Below are positions 42,077 through 52,300 of a stretch of DNA of 64,000 nt, piece after piece. The position numbers were made by a program, and so were the translations under genes. The notes under the pieces are model-generated. The model saw nothing but the letters and a program-made list of their open reading frames with translations, did not search any database and was not told the origin of the DNA. This stretch comes from Methylobacillus flagellatus_A. GTDB lineage: Bacteria; Pseudomonadota; Gammaproteobacteria; Burkholderiales; Methylophilaceae. Within the stretch, counting starts at the first letter, position 1. Every line of letters starts with the position of its first letter. The stretch is taken from the NCBI RefSeq assembly GCF_031344055.1, contig NZ_JADBEN010000001.1. One strand, 5' to 3'.

Positions 42077-43834
42077 ATGTTCTTCCTTTTCCTGGCTCAA
42101 CGTTTCGATCAGGGCAATCTGCATGCGGTAGTGCAGTATCACGAACCAGCGCCAGAGCAGGGCGACCAGTCCTGCGACGATCAGCAGCACCACAACCCAA
42201 ACATCCAGCGGCGGCATGATGCGATGGCTCAACGCCAGGATCAGCAATGCCATGCCAACGACAGCCAGCACGTTCACCGCCTTGGCGATAAAGCGCTGCA
42301 CGCGGCCACAATCGTTTCCCGTCATGCCTTGCGTGGTATGGTCGGCAAGCAGCAGGCCGAGGGATTGCAGCTTCCTGAAGGCCGCGATCAGGAAAGGCGC
42401 TGCCAGCAGCAATGCCGAACCCCAGGTGAGAGCTTGCTGCCACATGATGTCGCGCATGGGAGACGGCAGGCTGACCAGGTGCACATTGACTAGCCAGACA
42501 GCCCCCAGGAACAGCGCGCTGACCATGCACAGGTTGACGAACACTTGCAGCAGCAGCTTGCGGTAAATGCCGGCGAGGATGGCGCCGTCGCTGTCCGGGG
42601 CATGGTTGTTGGAGGTCAGCCAGTCGCTGTACAGCCGGAAGAATTGTGAAATCCTGGCCGGCATGTTGCGGGCCAGGGTGCTGGACAGCGGGTCGGCGGC
42701 CTTGATGAGGTAAGGCGTGGTGAGCGTGGTAATGACGGAGGCGGCCACGGCGATCGGATAGAGGAACGAGCTGGTGACGCCGAGCGTCAGGCCCAAGGAG
42801 GCGATGATGAACGAGAACTCGCCGATTTGCGACAAGCCCATGCCCACGCGTAAGGAAGTGCGTCCGTCGTTGCCAGCGGCCATGGCGCCCAGGGTGCAGG
42901 CGAAAATCTTGCCGAAGATGATCACCAGGATGACCACGATCACGGGTTCGGCATATTCGATAATGATGGCGGGGTCGAGCATCAGGCCGATGGCGACGAA
43001 GAAGATGGCGCTGAACATGTCGCGGATCGGCATGATCAGCCGCTCGATCGCCCGGATGCGGCGCGATTCCGCCATGATGGCGCCGATCATGAATGCGCCG
43101 AGCGCCACGCTGTAGTCCAGCTTGATCACCAGCAGGCAGAAGCCGAAACACAAGCCGAGGATGGTGATCAGCAGCATTTCGTCGCGCTTGAAGCTGGCGA
43201 CGTATTCGAGCAGCTTGGGCACAAGGATAATGCCGAGCACCAGCGCGACCACCATGAACAAGGTGAGATTGGAAATGGTGACGGCGGCGTCCAGGGTGGA
43301 TACCTGCCCGGTGGCCGCAATGCCGGAAAGTAGCGCGATAATGCCGATACCGAGGATATCCTCGACGATCAGCACGCCGAAGATCATCTGGGCGAAGCGC
43401 TCGTGCTTCATGTTGAGCTCGTCGAGCGCCTTGACGATGATGGTGGTCGACGAAATCGCCAGCATGGCGCCCAGGAAGATGGAATCCATGGATTTCCAGC
43501 CAAAATAGCTGCCTATCTCGTAGCCCAGCCAGACCATCACGACGATTTCCACCAGCGCAGCCACCACGGCAGTGGCGCCTACCGCCCGCAGCTTGCGCAG
43601 GCTGAACTCCAGCCCCAGCGAAAACATCAGGAACACGATGCCCAGTTCTGCGAGGATCTCGATCGTATGGTTGTCGTGCACCATGGAGAAGGGCGGGGTG
43701 TGCGGGCCCAATATCAGCCCGGCAAGGATGTAGCCCAGCACCACCGGCTGTTTCATGCGGTGGAAGATAATCGTGACCATGCCTGCCACCAGCATGATGA
43801 CAGCCAAGTCCTGTATGAAGGCGGCGGCGTGCAT
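42074..43834 (-). CDS. Kef-type (CPA2) monovalent cation:proton antiporter
   Basis: 586 residues with about twelve or thirteen membrane helices in the first 390. Family blocks are Q-P-V-V-L-G-Y-I-L-A-G-L-I-L-G-P, F-S-L-G-L-E-F-S-L-R-K-L and L-D-Y-S-V-A-L-G-A-F-M-I-G-A. Unlike KefB/KefC or YbaL there is no obvious C-terminal RCK/TrkA-N nucleotide domain (no G-x-G-x-x-G); instead several further hydrophobic segments fill residues 420-560. The ions moved (K+ or Na+) cannot be told from sequence. Confidence 0.85.
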   Translation of the reverse strand: MHAAAFIQDLAVIMLVAGMVTIIFHRMKQPVVLGYILAGLILGPHTPPFSMVHDNHTIEILAELGIVFLMFSLGLEFSLRKLRAVGATAVVAALVEIVVMVWLGYEIGSYFGWKSMDSIFLGAMLAISSTTIIVKALDELNMKHERFAQMIFGVLIVEDILGIGIIALLSGIAATGQVSTLDAAVTISNLTLFMVVALVLGIILVPKLLEYVASFKRDEMLLITILGLCFGFCLLVIKLDYSVALGAFMIGAIMAESRRIRAIERLIMPIRDMFSAIFFVAIGLMLDPAIIIEYAEPVIVVILVIIFGKIFACTLGAMAAGNDGRTSLRVGMGLSQIGEFSFIIASLGLTLGVTSSFLYPIAVAASVITTLTTPYLIKAADPLSSTLARNMPARISQFFRLYSDWLTSNNHAPDSDGAILAGIYRKLLLQVFVNLCMVSALFLGAVWLVNVHLVSLPSPMRDIMWQQALTWGSALLLAAPFLIAAFRKLQSLGLLLADHTTQGMTGNDCGRVQRFIAKAVNVLAVVGMALLILALSHRIMPPLDVWVVVLLIVAGLVALLWRWFVILHYRMQIALIETLSQEKEEH

Positions 43835-43972
43835 AATCGTATATTTTCTCTATGGTAGAGACATGACTGGAGCCAACGGCTGCGTCATGTTTTGATTGAA
43901 TAGAACTGTTTCAGCCCTATTTTATAACGATCCCGGCAGAGCCAAGGGCAGGATAAAGCTTGATTCTGCTAC

Positions 43973-45391
43973 TTATTCTTGGCTAAGGGTATTGCCGAAG
44001 CCGTTCAAGCTTGCCACCTCGAAACTCGGGAAGATGGGCGTATGCCGGGGCTCACGCCGCGCCAGTATCTTGTGGTAGGTACGCACGGACTCCACAAACA
44101 CGACAGGAGCGCCACCACGTGCAAAACCATATTTGAGCGTTGAAAAGTGTTCTTCCTTGCTCAGCAACGGCAAGGCCTTTTTTACGTCCACCCACCGGTC
44201 AGGATTGAGCTTCAACCGTTTTGCCAGGATGCGCGCATCCTGCAGGTGGGCATAACCGATGTTGTAGGCCGCAAGCGCCATCCAAGTCCGGTCCGGCTCA
44301 TGTACGCTGTCCGGGATCAAGTCCTTGAGCATAAGCACATACCGTGCCCCGGCGATAATGCTTTGGCGCGCATCCAGCCTGTCGGTGACGCCCAGCCTGT
44401 CGGCGGTGTCCTCTGTCAGCATCATCATGCCCCGCACATTGGTGGGCGAGGTGTTGAACCTGTCCCAGTGCGATTCCTGATATGCAATCGCGGCCACCAG
44501 GCGCCAATCCAGCCCGGTCAGTTCCTGGGCTTCGTGGAACAGGCGCCTGTATTGAGGCAGCAAGGTCTCGGAGCGCTGCATGAACGTGGTGACGTCCACC
44601 GGCTTGAGGCGGTCGGCATGACCATAGTAGCGGTCGATCAGGTTGCGCAGCGTGCCATCCTGGCTGATGCGCGTAAAAAACGCATTGGCCTTTTCATACA
44701 GCCATTTGTCGCTGGTTTTCGGAAAGGCCCAGGCCACTTGTTCGGGTTTTCCCAGTGTCAGGCTTGCACCAAGGTTGGGATAATAGTTCTGTACTAGTGC
44801 AATCAAGTGCCCGTCTGCCACGGTGAAATCCAGCTCGCCTTCGGCGACCTGGGCCATCAGCTCGTCGGAATTCGCATTGGGGGTTTCCGTCCAGCTAAGC
44901 TGGGGCTCGTGCTCCTTCAAGCGTTGCAGGCGTTCCGAGTAGCTGGTGCCGGAGGAGACGGTAATTTGTCGGCCTAACAGTTCCTTGATATTTTTTGGCG
45001 CTTTTGTCAGCTCGCTGTTAAAGACAATTTGCTGCTGCACTTTCTGATAGGGCAGGGTGAACCTGACCAAATGCTCGCGCGTATGCGTAATGCTGAGGTC
45101 AGCAGCCGCAAAATGCGCCTTGTGCTTGAGCAGTGCGGGAATCACCTGCGAGATATTATTGACGACGAGGAATTTGACACTGTACTCAGGACCGAGCTCA
45201 CGTACGAAGTTGCGCACCAGATCGTGCTCAAGCCCGGCATATTGATTATTGCCGCTATAGTAGTACGTACTTGGTCCATTGTGGGTGACCACAATGATTT
45301 CCTTGGTGGTGCGAGGGTCTGCCAGCGGTTTGGGCGCTTCCTTACAGCCCATCAGCAACAGCGCTAATAAAAAGATAACCAGTGAACGCAT
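43973..45391 (-). CDS. mltF: Membrane-bound lytic transglycosylase F
   Basis: 472 residues. A lipobox (L-L-M-G-C, Cys16) anchors it to the outer membrane. The N-terminal half is a periplasmic-binding-protein-like domain (about 35-265, with T-H-T-R-E-H-L-V-R-F-T) and the C-terminal half a goose-type lysozyme fold with the catalytic Glu in A-I-A-Y-Q-E-S-H-W-D, then R-G-M-M-M-L-T and L-A-A-Y-N-I-G. MltF cleaves peptidoglycan to anhydromuropeptides. The start at MRSLVIF gives a proper lipoprotein signal; a longer frame from 45457 does not. Confidence 0.93.
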   Translation of the reverse strand: MRSLVIFLLALLLMGCKEAPKPLADPRTTKEIIVVTHNGPSTYYYSGNNQYAGLEHDLVRNFVRELGPEYSVKFLVVNNISQVIPALLKHKAHFAAADLSITHTREHLVRFTLPYQKVQQQIVFNSELTKAPKNIKELLGRQITVSSGTSYSERLQRLKEHEPQLSWTETPNANSDELMAQVAEGELDFTVADGHLIALVQNYYPNLGASLTLGKPEQVAWAFPKTSDKWLYEKANAFFTRISQDGTLRNLIDRYYGHADRLKPVDVTTFMQRSETLLPQYRRLFHEAQELTGLDWRLVAAIAYQESHWDRFNTSPTNVRGMMMLTEDTADRLGVTDRLDARQSIIAGARYVLMLKDLIPDSVHEPDRTWMALAAYNIGYAHLQDARILAKRLKLNPDRWVDVKKALPLLSKEEHFSTLKYGFARGGAPVVFVESVRTYHKILARREPRHTPIFPSFEVASLNGFGNTLSQE

Positions 45392-45512
45392 CCGGTCAAG
45401 TTTCCTAAAGATTGCTGTCTTTGTCCAGTCTGAGCATCTTTTAGTTCTTGCCCGCAAATGAAAATACTTGTATTTATTTTATTTAACAATGGGTTAGAGG
45501 TAAATAAACAAA

Positions 45513-45535
45513 AAGGCTGCGGAAGCCGCAGCCTT
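45513..45535 (-). terminator. Intrinsic terminator of the PEP-CTERM gene
   Basis: A ten-base stem (AAGGCTGCGG / CCGCAGCCTT) with a three-base loop. On the minus strand it is followed by TTTGTTTATT. It lies about 20 bases past the stop of the PEP-CTERM gene. Confidence 0.82.
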
Positions 45536-45555
45536 GAAGAAAACTTGATTGCTGA

Positions 45556-46122
45556 TTAGGCGAACTTGCTTGCGTTCTTGCGGCTGCGAGCAGCAAAACC
45601 AACCAAACCAAGACCCAGTGCCAGCATGCCATAGGTAGATGGCTCAGGAACCGCAGCGGTGAAGGTGATATTACCGCCGTAGGAGGCTTTGGCAAATTCG
45701 GTGGAAGTGATACCAGCCACACCGGAAATGGTGAGGGTATACGTTCCTGCAGACAAGTTGGCAAGGGAGAAGGTCCAGGTTTCGGTGGTGGAAGTAGCAC
45801 CGCCGAGGTCTAGTGCCAATTGAGTTGGGCTTGCATTCTCACCAGCCAGCACAACACTGGTCAAATCAACGCCTTGATATACCAAGCTGCCAATTGATAA
45901 ATAAGTGGAGCTCGCAGTTCCGGAAACATCTGTTGGGCTGGTAAGAGTGAATTGAAATATGTCTGTAAAAGACACACCAGATGCAAAATCATTACCGAAG
46001 TGAATAGTACCATCGGTAACTGGAAGAATGATTGGATCAGCAGCAAACGCGCTGGTTGCAGCCAGTGATGTCAGGCCGAAAGCAAGTGCAACGGCACTTT
46101 TCTTGAATGTAGTAGCTAACAT
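45556..46122 (-). CDS. FxDxF family PEP-CTERM surface protein
   Basis: 188 residues. A signal peptide (cleavage after A-F-A, residue 27) and a C-terminal sorting signal V-P-E-P-S-T followed by a hydrophobic segment (G-M-L-A-L-G-L-G-L-V-G-F-A-A) and a basic end R-S-R-K frame the mature protein. The motif F-T-D-I-F in the N-terminal half is the FxDxF variety found in betaproteobacteria with an EpsH/exosortase system. The mature chain is Ser/Thr-rich and beta-rich, suitable for export. An exosortase must be encoded elsewhere. Confidence 0.92.
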   Translation of the reverse strand: MLATTFKKSAVALAFGLTSLAATSAFAADPIILPVTDGTIHFGNDFASGVSFTDIFQFTLTSPTDVSGTASSTYLSIGSLVYQGVDLTSVVLAGENASPTQLALDLGGATSTTETWTFSLANLSAGTYTLTISGVAGITSTEFAKASYGGNITFTAAVPEPSTYGMLALGLGLVGFAARSRKNASKFA

Positions 46123-46324
46123 GATAAACCCCTAAAAAATTTAAGTATGGACAACTAAGGTCAAGCTTCTATTGAATTTATTGTCAGCCTGTGGAACAGA
46201 TATTCACTGATCTCTCGATGCTCCTCAATAGTGCGAATGGACTAAATAGTCTGATCGGACTAGAGGTGAGGAATCAAACGAAACGCAAGGGATTGGATTG
46301 GGATTGCAGAGATAGAATTACGGA

Positions 46325-46415
46325 TGGCGGAGAGGGAGGGATTCGAACCCTCGATACGCTTTCACGTATGCCTGATTTCGAGTCAGGTACATTCAACCAG
46401 CTCTGCCACCTCTCC
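46325..46415 (-). tRNA. tRNA-Ser (anticodon CGA)
   Basis: On the minus strand GGAGAGG starts the acceptor stem and CCTCTCC closes it, followed by G and an encoded CCA. The anticodon arm is CCTGA-CTCGAAA-TCAGG with anticodon CGA (reads UCG). A long variable arm (ATACGTGAAAGCGTAT) and T-arm GAGGG-TTCGAAT-CCCTC identify it as a class II tRNA-Ser. The 91-base length agrees. Confidence 0.96.
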
Positions 46416-46503
46416 GGGAGCGCGGATTATAGCTTACGGACATTTCTAAGTAAAACTCATCGTCTACAAGCCCTATTGGCGAAAGGAATCGCTTTGCAGC
46501 CTT

Positions 46504-47376
46504 TTACGCTGCCGTTCTGGGTTTTTGCGATAGCACCAGTATGCCGCTGGTGCAGATGATGGCGATGCCAATAAAACTGTATAGGTCCGGCACGTGGCCG
46601 AAGATCAGGTAGCCGATCAGTCCGGCGAATATCAATTGTCCATAGGTGAAGGGGGCCAGCGTCGCGGGGTTGGCATGATGGTATGCCTCTGTCATCAGCA
46701 GGTGGCTCAGCAGGGCGGAAACCCCCAATGCAAGCAACAGGATGGCATGGTGTGCGCTGGGGGTTTGCCAGAAGAAAGGCGCAATGAATGTCAGGGCGGC
46801 GCTGCCTATCAGGCCGCTGAGCAAGTTGGTCGTGGCGGAGCTGTCGGTGGCGTTGAGCTTGCGCGTGATGATCTGATACAGGCTGAAGGTGAATGCCGCG
46901 CCTACGGCAAGCAGGCTGACGGGGGTGAACAGTGCGCCGCCAGGCCGTAAAATCACGAGCACGCCTATAAAGCCAAGCGATACGGCAAACCATTGCAGCG
47001 GCCTGACCCGCTCGCCCAGCAACGGACCGGACAGCATGGTGACGATCAACGGGGTCAGGTAGACGATCGCGGTGCCTTCCGCCAGGGGAATGTAACGCAA
47101 GGCGGAAATGAAGAACATGTTGGTGCCTACCATGCATAAGCCGCGCAGCAGCTGCAAGCCTGGATTGCGAGTTTTGAAAATGGCGAAGCCGGAGCGCGGG
47201 AACAAGACGGCCAGCATGAGACTGCTATGGATGACGTAGCGTATCCAGATGATCATGACGACTGCATAGAAGCCTACCAAGTATTTAGAAAGCGCGTCGC
47301 TGCCTGCAAACAGAAAAATGGCGCCACACATGCAGAGGATGCCTTGGAGCAGCTGATGCTTGAAGGTTGGGTTCAT
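46504..47376 (-). CDS. EamA/RhaT-type DMT-family transporter
   Basis: 290 residues with ten predicted membrane helices in two EamA repeats (about 10-145 and 150-285). Family features are A-L-R-Y-I-P-L-A-E-G-T-A-I-V-Y-L-T-P-L and L-G-E-R near the middle, and A-P-F-T-Y-G-Q-L at the second repeat. DMT transporters export amino acids, metabolites or drugs; this substrate is not predictable from sequence. It is transcribed divergently from the Hsp70-like gene and is immediately followed by the tRNA-Ser gene. Confidence 0.87.
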   Translation of the reverse strand: MNPTFKHQLLQGILCMCGAIFLFAGSDALSKYLVGFYAVVMIIWIRYVIHSSLMLAVLFPRSGFAIFKTRNPGLQLLRGLCMVGTNMFFISALRYIPLAEGTAIVYLTPLIVTMLSGPLLGERVRPLQWFAVSLGFIGVLVILRPGGALFTPVSLLAVGAAFTFSLYQIITRKLNATDSSATTNLLSGLIGSAALTFIAPFFWQTPSAHHAILLLALGVSALLSHLLMTEAYHHANPATLAPFTYGQLIFAGLIGYLIFGHVPDLYSFIGIAIICTSGILVLSQKPRTAA

Positions 47377-47606
47377 GTCGGGATAACTTGAAAGAGTGCA
47401 GCAGATGGTTCGATGCTGTAGCTGCGGAGTGTATCACGGCCATCGATGCAATGATGTATCGGACTGATCAATCACGTCGTTGCGAGTTTCCACATCAAAT
47501 ATCCAATACGAAGCCCTGTGAAGCCTCTTTCGCTGCCTCCATCAGGTGAGCGCGTATAATGCCGTACTTTTCGGCCATGCCTTTCGGGCGCTCATGGGTA
47601 GTGATC

Positions 47607-48863
47607 ATGCATTGTGGAATAGATTACGGGACTTCCAATTCGTCGCTGGGAGTCGTGAAAGACGGAAAGGTCGTTCAGGCCAAACTGGAGCAGGATAGCG
47701 TTTACCTGCCTTCGGCGATCTATCGGGCGTTCCCGGAGCATGAGCTCAACGAGGATATGGAGTCGCGCAGCATACGCCAGCAGTTGGGCAACGCGCAGGG
47801 CTTGTTGTATGGTTCCGAGGCGATTGATGCCTATATCCGCAACCCGGGCGATGGCTTGTTCATGAAATCGCCCAAGGTGTTTTTGGGAAGCGACCTCAAT
47901 AAGGACCAGATGGATTTTTTCGAGGTGGTCATTGCCAAGATGATGACGCACATCTTGGAGCAGGCCAGGACTTTTTACGGGAAGGATCTGCGCCAGGCAG
48001 TCATCGGCAGGCCGATCCGTTATCACGGCATCCGCGGCGAGCAGGGCGATAAGCAGGCATTGGCGATCATGGAACATGCCGCCGCCGAGGCAGGGCTGGA
48101 AGAGATTGTCTTCATGTATGAACCGCTGGCTGCGGCGCTGGATTATGAGCAGGGGCTCGACCAGGACGAGGTGCTGCTGGTGGTGGACGTGGGCGGCGGC
48201 ACCACGGATTGCTCGGTGGTGAAGGTCGGGCCATCCTACCGGGACAAGCGCGAGCGCAGTGACGATCTGCTGGCATATTCCGGCAACCGCATCGGCGGGG
48301 TGGACCTGGACATCAACCTCGGCTGGCATAGCATCATGCCGCTGTTCGGGCGCGGTACGGACGAGTTGCACAACAAGGCGTTTGACGCGATTGCCGTAAA
48401 CAGTATTCCCAGCCAGCAGGCATTCTATTCGCGCTTCGAGATGCCGGTGCATGCCAAGGCGGACACTGCGCGCGAACGGCTTTACAAGGTATGGCAGGAT
48501 AAGCTCAGCAGCCATCTGGTGCGCAGTGCAGAGCTGGCAAAAATTGAGTTGTCGACTACCCAACGGCACACGCTTGGGCTGGGATATGTCGAAGATGGTT
48601 TAGATGTGCGGGTGGCACGCGAGGATTTCTGCGAGGCCATTACACGTTCTACAGAAAAAATCCGGCAGGTGATCGACGATGCACGGCAGGCGAGTGAGTC
48701 CAGGCTCGACAAGATTTACCTGACCGGCGGTTCCGCCGTCTCTCCCGTTATCCAGCAGGTGATCCGGGAAGTGGTGGGCGATGCCGTGCCGTTTGTTTCC
48801 GGCAACATGCATGGCAGTGTCGCTTGCGGCCTGAGCGTGTTCGCCAGCCGGCATTTTTCTTAG
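47607..48863 (+). CDS. yegD: Hsp70-family protein YegD-like
   Basis: 418 residues forming an actin-like ATPase without the usual DnaK substrate-binding domain. Phosphate 1 is G-I-D-Y-G-T-S-N-S-S, phosphate 2 V-V-D-V-G-G-G-T-T-D-C-S and the adenosine site L-T-G-G-S-A-V-S-P-V. This matches YegD, a truncated Hsp70 of unknown client. The ATG at 47607 was chosen by homology; the frame extends upstream without similarity. It is the only gene of its operon. Confidence 0.9.
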   Translation: MHCGIDYGTSNSSLGVVKDGKVVQAKLEQDSVYLPSAIYRAFPEHELNEDMESRSIRQQLGNAQGLLYGSEAIDAYIRNPGDGLFMKSPKVFLGSDLNKDQMDFFEVVIAKMMTHILEQARTFYGKDLRQAVIGRPIRYHGIRGEQGDKQALAIMEHAAAEAGLEEIVFMYEPLAAALDYEQGLDQDEVLLVVDVGGGTTDCSVVKVGPSYRDKRERSDDLLAYSGNRIGGVDLDINLGWHSIMPLFGRGTDELHNKAFDAIAVNSIPSQQAFYSRFEMPVHAKADTARERLYKVWQDKLSSHLVRSAELAKIELSTTQRHTLGLGYVEDGLDVRVAREDFCEAITRSTEKIRQVIDDARQASESRLDKIYLTGGSAVSPVIQQVIREVVGDAVPFVSGNMHGSVACGLSVFASRHFS

Positions 48864-49330
48864 CGCTTGTTCACCGCCTTTTCATGGATACGCATGATTC
48901 TAAAACATGCCGGGTCAAGGCGCAGTCCGCAGGTGATGCTCATTGCCCCGCCAAGGATTGCAGCGCGGAGCAGGCTCGTTTTGGAACATGCTCTCGTGGG
49001 TTGTCCCAGCGGGGTAGCCGGGCAACGCACTCATGAAAAGATTCTGAACAGGCTCTTAATCCTTGCTGTCACTCTATTGAATCATATAAAGTATTGCCAT
49101 GTAACAGCGGCTTAGCCATTGTGGCTGGTGTTGCGCGTGGATACTTGTTTTCGTCACGATACGGCCGCAGCTCTTGTTTCCAGCCGATCCTGACCAGGCA
49201 TGGATATTGGGGGTGTCCATCCACGTAGTGTTTAAGTACCAATAGAAGCATTGTCGAAGAGGTAACGAGATACTGGCAGCCAGGCTGCATCTCGCGTACT
49301 TCATAACAATTACACTTGACGAAAGTGCTT
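48864..49330. other. Intergenic region before the large hybrid kinase
   Basis: About 470 bases. It must contain the promoter of the hybrid kinase. No repeat, terminator or RNA gene was recognised. A minus-strand frame (49069 to 49290, possible ATG) gives a 73-residue protein-like sequence (Q-Y-L-V-T-S-S, W-K-Q-E-L-R-P-Y-R-D-E-N-K-Y) but has no ribosome binding site or known family. Confidence 0.35.
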
Positions 49331-52300
49331 ATGGGAAAGAAAAAGCATGGCTGGCCGTTGGCACTGGGCGTGTTCATTCTCGGCATGGTGGTTACTGCGA
49401 TCATCGCCCGCGCCCAGTTCTATAACAGTAGCTTGCAGTCGCGCCAGTTCGAGTTGGCGAGGGCGGCCGGGCAGGAACTGCACCATTCCATCCAATCCGA
49501 GATACAGCATGCCGTAGATTTTGTACAGGCCACGGGATGGCTGTTCAATGCGAGCGAATCGGTCAGCCGCGCCGAGTTTACCGAATTTTCGGTTAACGCA
49601 ATCCATCATAGTCATTTGCTGAAAGAACTGCAGTGGCGGCCAAGGGTCAAGGCTGCCGATGTGCCGGGCCTGGTCGAGGCCGCAGCCAGAGACGGAATGA
49701 CCGGCTTCCGTTTGCTGGAGCAGGACGCCGGCAGTGACGCGTTTATCCCAGCCCGCGCACGTGACGAGTATTTCCCCATCTTTTATAGCGAAATGGCTTT
49801 CGAGGAAACGGCAAACCCTTCCTTGCTGGGGGTGGATACATTGATCGGCACGCCGGACTTCAAGACGCTAGAGCAGGGCATTGCCGGAAAGCACAGCGTG
49901 GTGATGTCCATCATGGATGCGAATCAATTCATGGTCATGGTGCCAGTGTTTGCTGATGATGAACGGGATATTGAGCATCTTGCCGGTTATGTGGCCGGGC
50001 GTTTGTCTATCCAGCAGTTGCTGCATACCTTGGAGCAGCAAGCGGCGAAACTGGATATGGACGTCATCCTGCTGGACCGGGCAGGCATGAGGCTTCCCAT
50101 ATTGCAGGTGGTGGCTCCTGGCAGTCCTTTGCGCCAATTGGATTCTCAACAGCCTTATGAGCCTGAAATATGGGATGTCAGCCTGCCTTTCAGCATTGCC
50201 GATTTTTCCGGTACGCTGGTCGTGCATCCCCATGCCAGCCTGTCTTATCAGCATGCCGGGTCGATACTGGCGATCGTCGTATTGGGCATGTTGATTTCCG
50301 CACTGCTTGCGGGCTTGCTTTATCGCATGCTGGGGGAGCAGCGCGCGGTCAAGCTGTCCGAGGAGCAGTTGGATAGCCTGACCGGCAATCTGCCTGTGGG
50401 CGTTTTCCAGATGCATGCGGGCAACGGTACGCCAGCACGCTTCACCTTCGTCAATGCCAGCGCCTGCCAACTGCTCGATGTGCCGGAGGAAAGGATACTG
50501 GCGGATTGGCAGAACGCGTTCCTCCACGTGGTACCGGAGCAAAGGTTGGAACTATTGGCTGCTCTGCGCCGGGCCAAGGACAACAAGCAGGTATGGGACG
50601 GAGAATTCAGGCTGCAAGTAGGGCCCGATACGCGCTGGCTTCGTGCGCGTGCTGTTCCTAGGCATACGATGCTGGGGGAGCTGGTATACAACGGTTTCGT
50701 CGAAGACGTGACCGAGCGCAGGCGGATCGAGCAAGAGGTCAGGTCGCAAAGCCTCTTCCTGCAGCAGTTGATCGATAATATTCCCAGCCCCTTGTTCTTC
50801 AAGGGCAGCGACAGCCGCTTCCTGGGCTGCAACCGCGCCTATGAGCATGAGTTCGGCGTGTCCCGCGACCGCATGATAGGCAAGACCGTGCTGGAGATGG
50901 AGTACTTGCCATACGAAGACCGCATGGCCTACCAGGAGGAGGACGAGCATGTGATAGCCACCGGCGCCACCGTGCATAAGGCGCTATCCCTGCGGTTTGC
51001 CGATGGCAAGATGCACCAGGTGCTGTACTGGGTGAGCGGGTTCAAGTTGCCGGACGGCTCTGTTGGCGGGATGGTGGGGTCCATCGTCGATATCACCGCC
51101 CAGCGCGAGGCGCAGCAGGCGCTCAGCGTGGCGATCGACCAGCAGAAGGCATTGTTTGATTCCGCCCCGCTGGGCATCATCGAGCTGAAGAACCGCCGCG
51201 TGGTGCAATGCAACCGCAAGTTCGAAACCATGCTGGGATACCAGAGCGGCGAGCTGTTGGGCCATTCCACCCGGGAATGGTTCAGCAACGACGAGGACTT
51301 CGCTGCGGTAGGCAAGGGCTATGAGGTATTGCGCCGAGGCGAGACTTATACCGGCGAGCATCAGTTTACCCGCAAGGATGGAAGCAAGTTCTGGTGCCGC
51401 ATCTTCGGCCACGCCGTGGACATCGACGACCCCGAACACCACAGTGTCTGGCAGTTCGAGGATGTCACGGAAAAGCGTGCGGCCGAAGAGCAGTTGCACC
51501 TGGCGCGTGATATGGCGGAAGAGGCGACGCTTGCCAAATCCATGTTCCTGGCCAACATGAGCCATGAAATCCGTACGCCGATGAACGCCGTGATCGGGCT
51601 TGCCCATTTGGCGCTGAAAACCGAGCTCGACGCCAAGCAGCGCGATTACGTGACCAAGATTCACAGCGCGGGCATTTCCCTGTTGTCCGTCATCAACGAC
51701 ATCCTGGATTTCAGCAAGATCGAGTCGGGGCGGATGGATCTCGAGCAAGTGGAATTCTCGCTGGACCAGGTGCTGAGCAGCGTGACCAATACCTTGGCGT
51801 ATACCGCCACCGAGGCAGGGCTCGAGCTTCTGTTCGACGTTGCCGATGATGTGCCAAGCAACCTGGTCGGCGACCCCTTGAGGCTGGGGCAGATATTGCT
51901 CAACCTGGTCAGCAACGCCATCAAGTTTACCCACGAGGGCGAAGTCATCATCCGCTGCCAATTGCTGGATTCCAACGATCAGCAGATCAAGTTGCAGTTC
52001 CTCGTGATCGATTCCGGCATCGGCATGGACGATGAAACCTGTTCGCGCCTGTTCCAGCCGTTCGTTCAGGCCGACGGCTCCACTACGCGCAAATACGGCG
52101 GCACAGGGCTGGGGCTGACCATCTGCAAGCGGCTGGTGGGCATGATGCAAGGGGATATCTGGGTGACCAGCGTCCCCGGGCAGGGCTCTACGTTCACGTT
52201 TACGGCATGGTTCGGCAATGGGCATCCGGCCCGGCCTTATACCCTGACCAACGAGCTCAACGACCTGCACGTGCTGGTGGTGGATGACAACCTCACGGCG

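Noticed and set aside
46191..46559. 122-codon plus-strand frame
   Set aside because: It runs across the tRNA-Ser gene on the opposite strand and into the EamA gene end.
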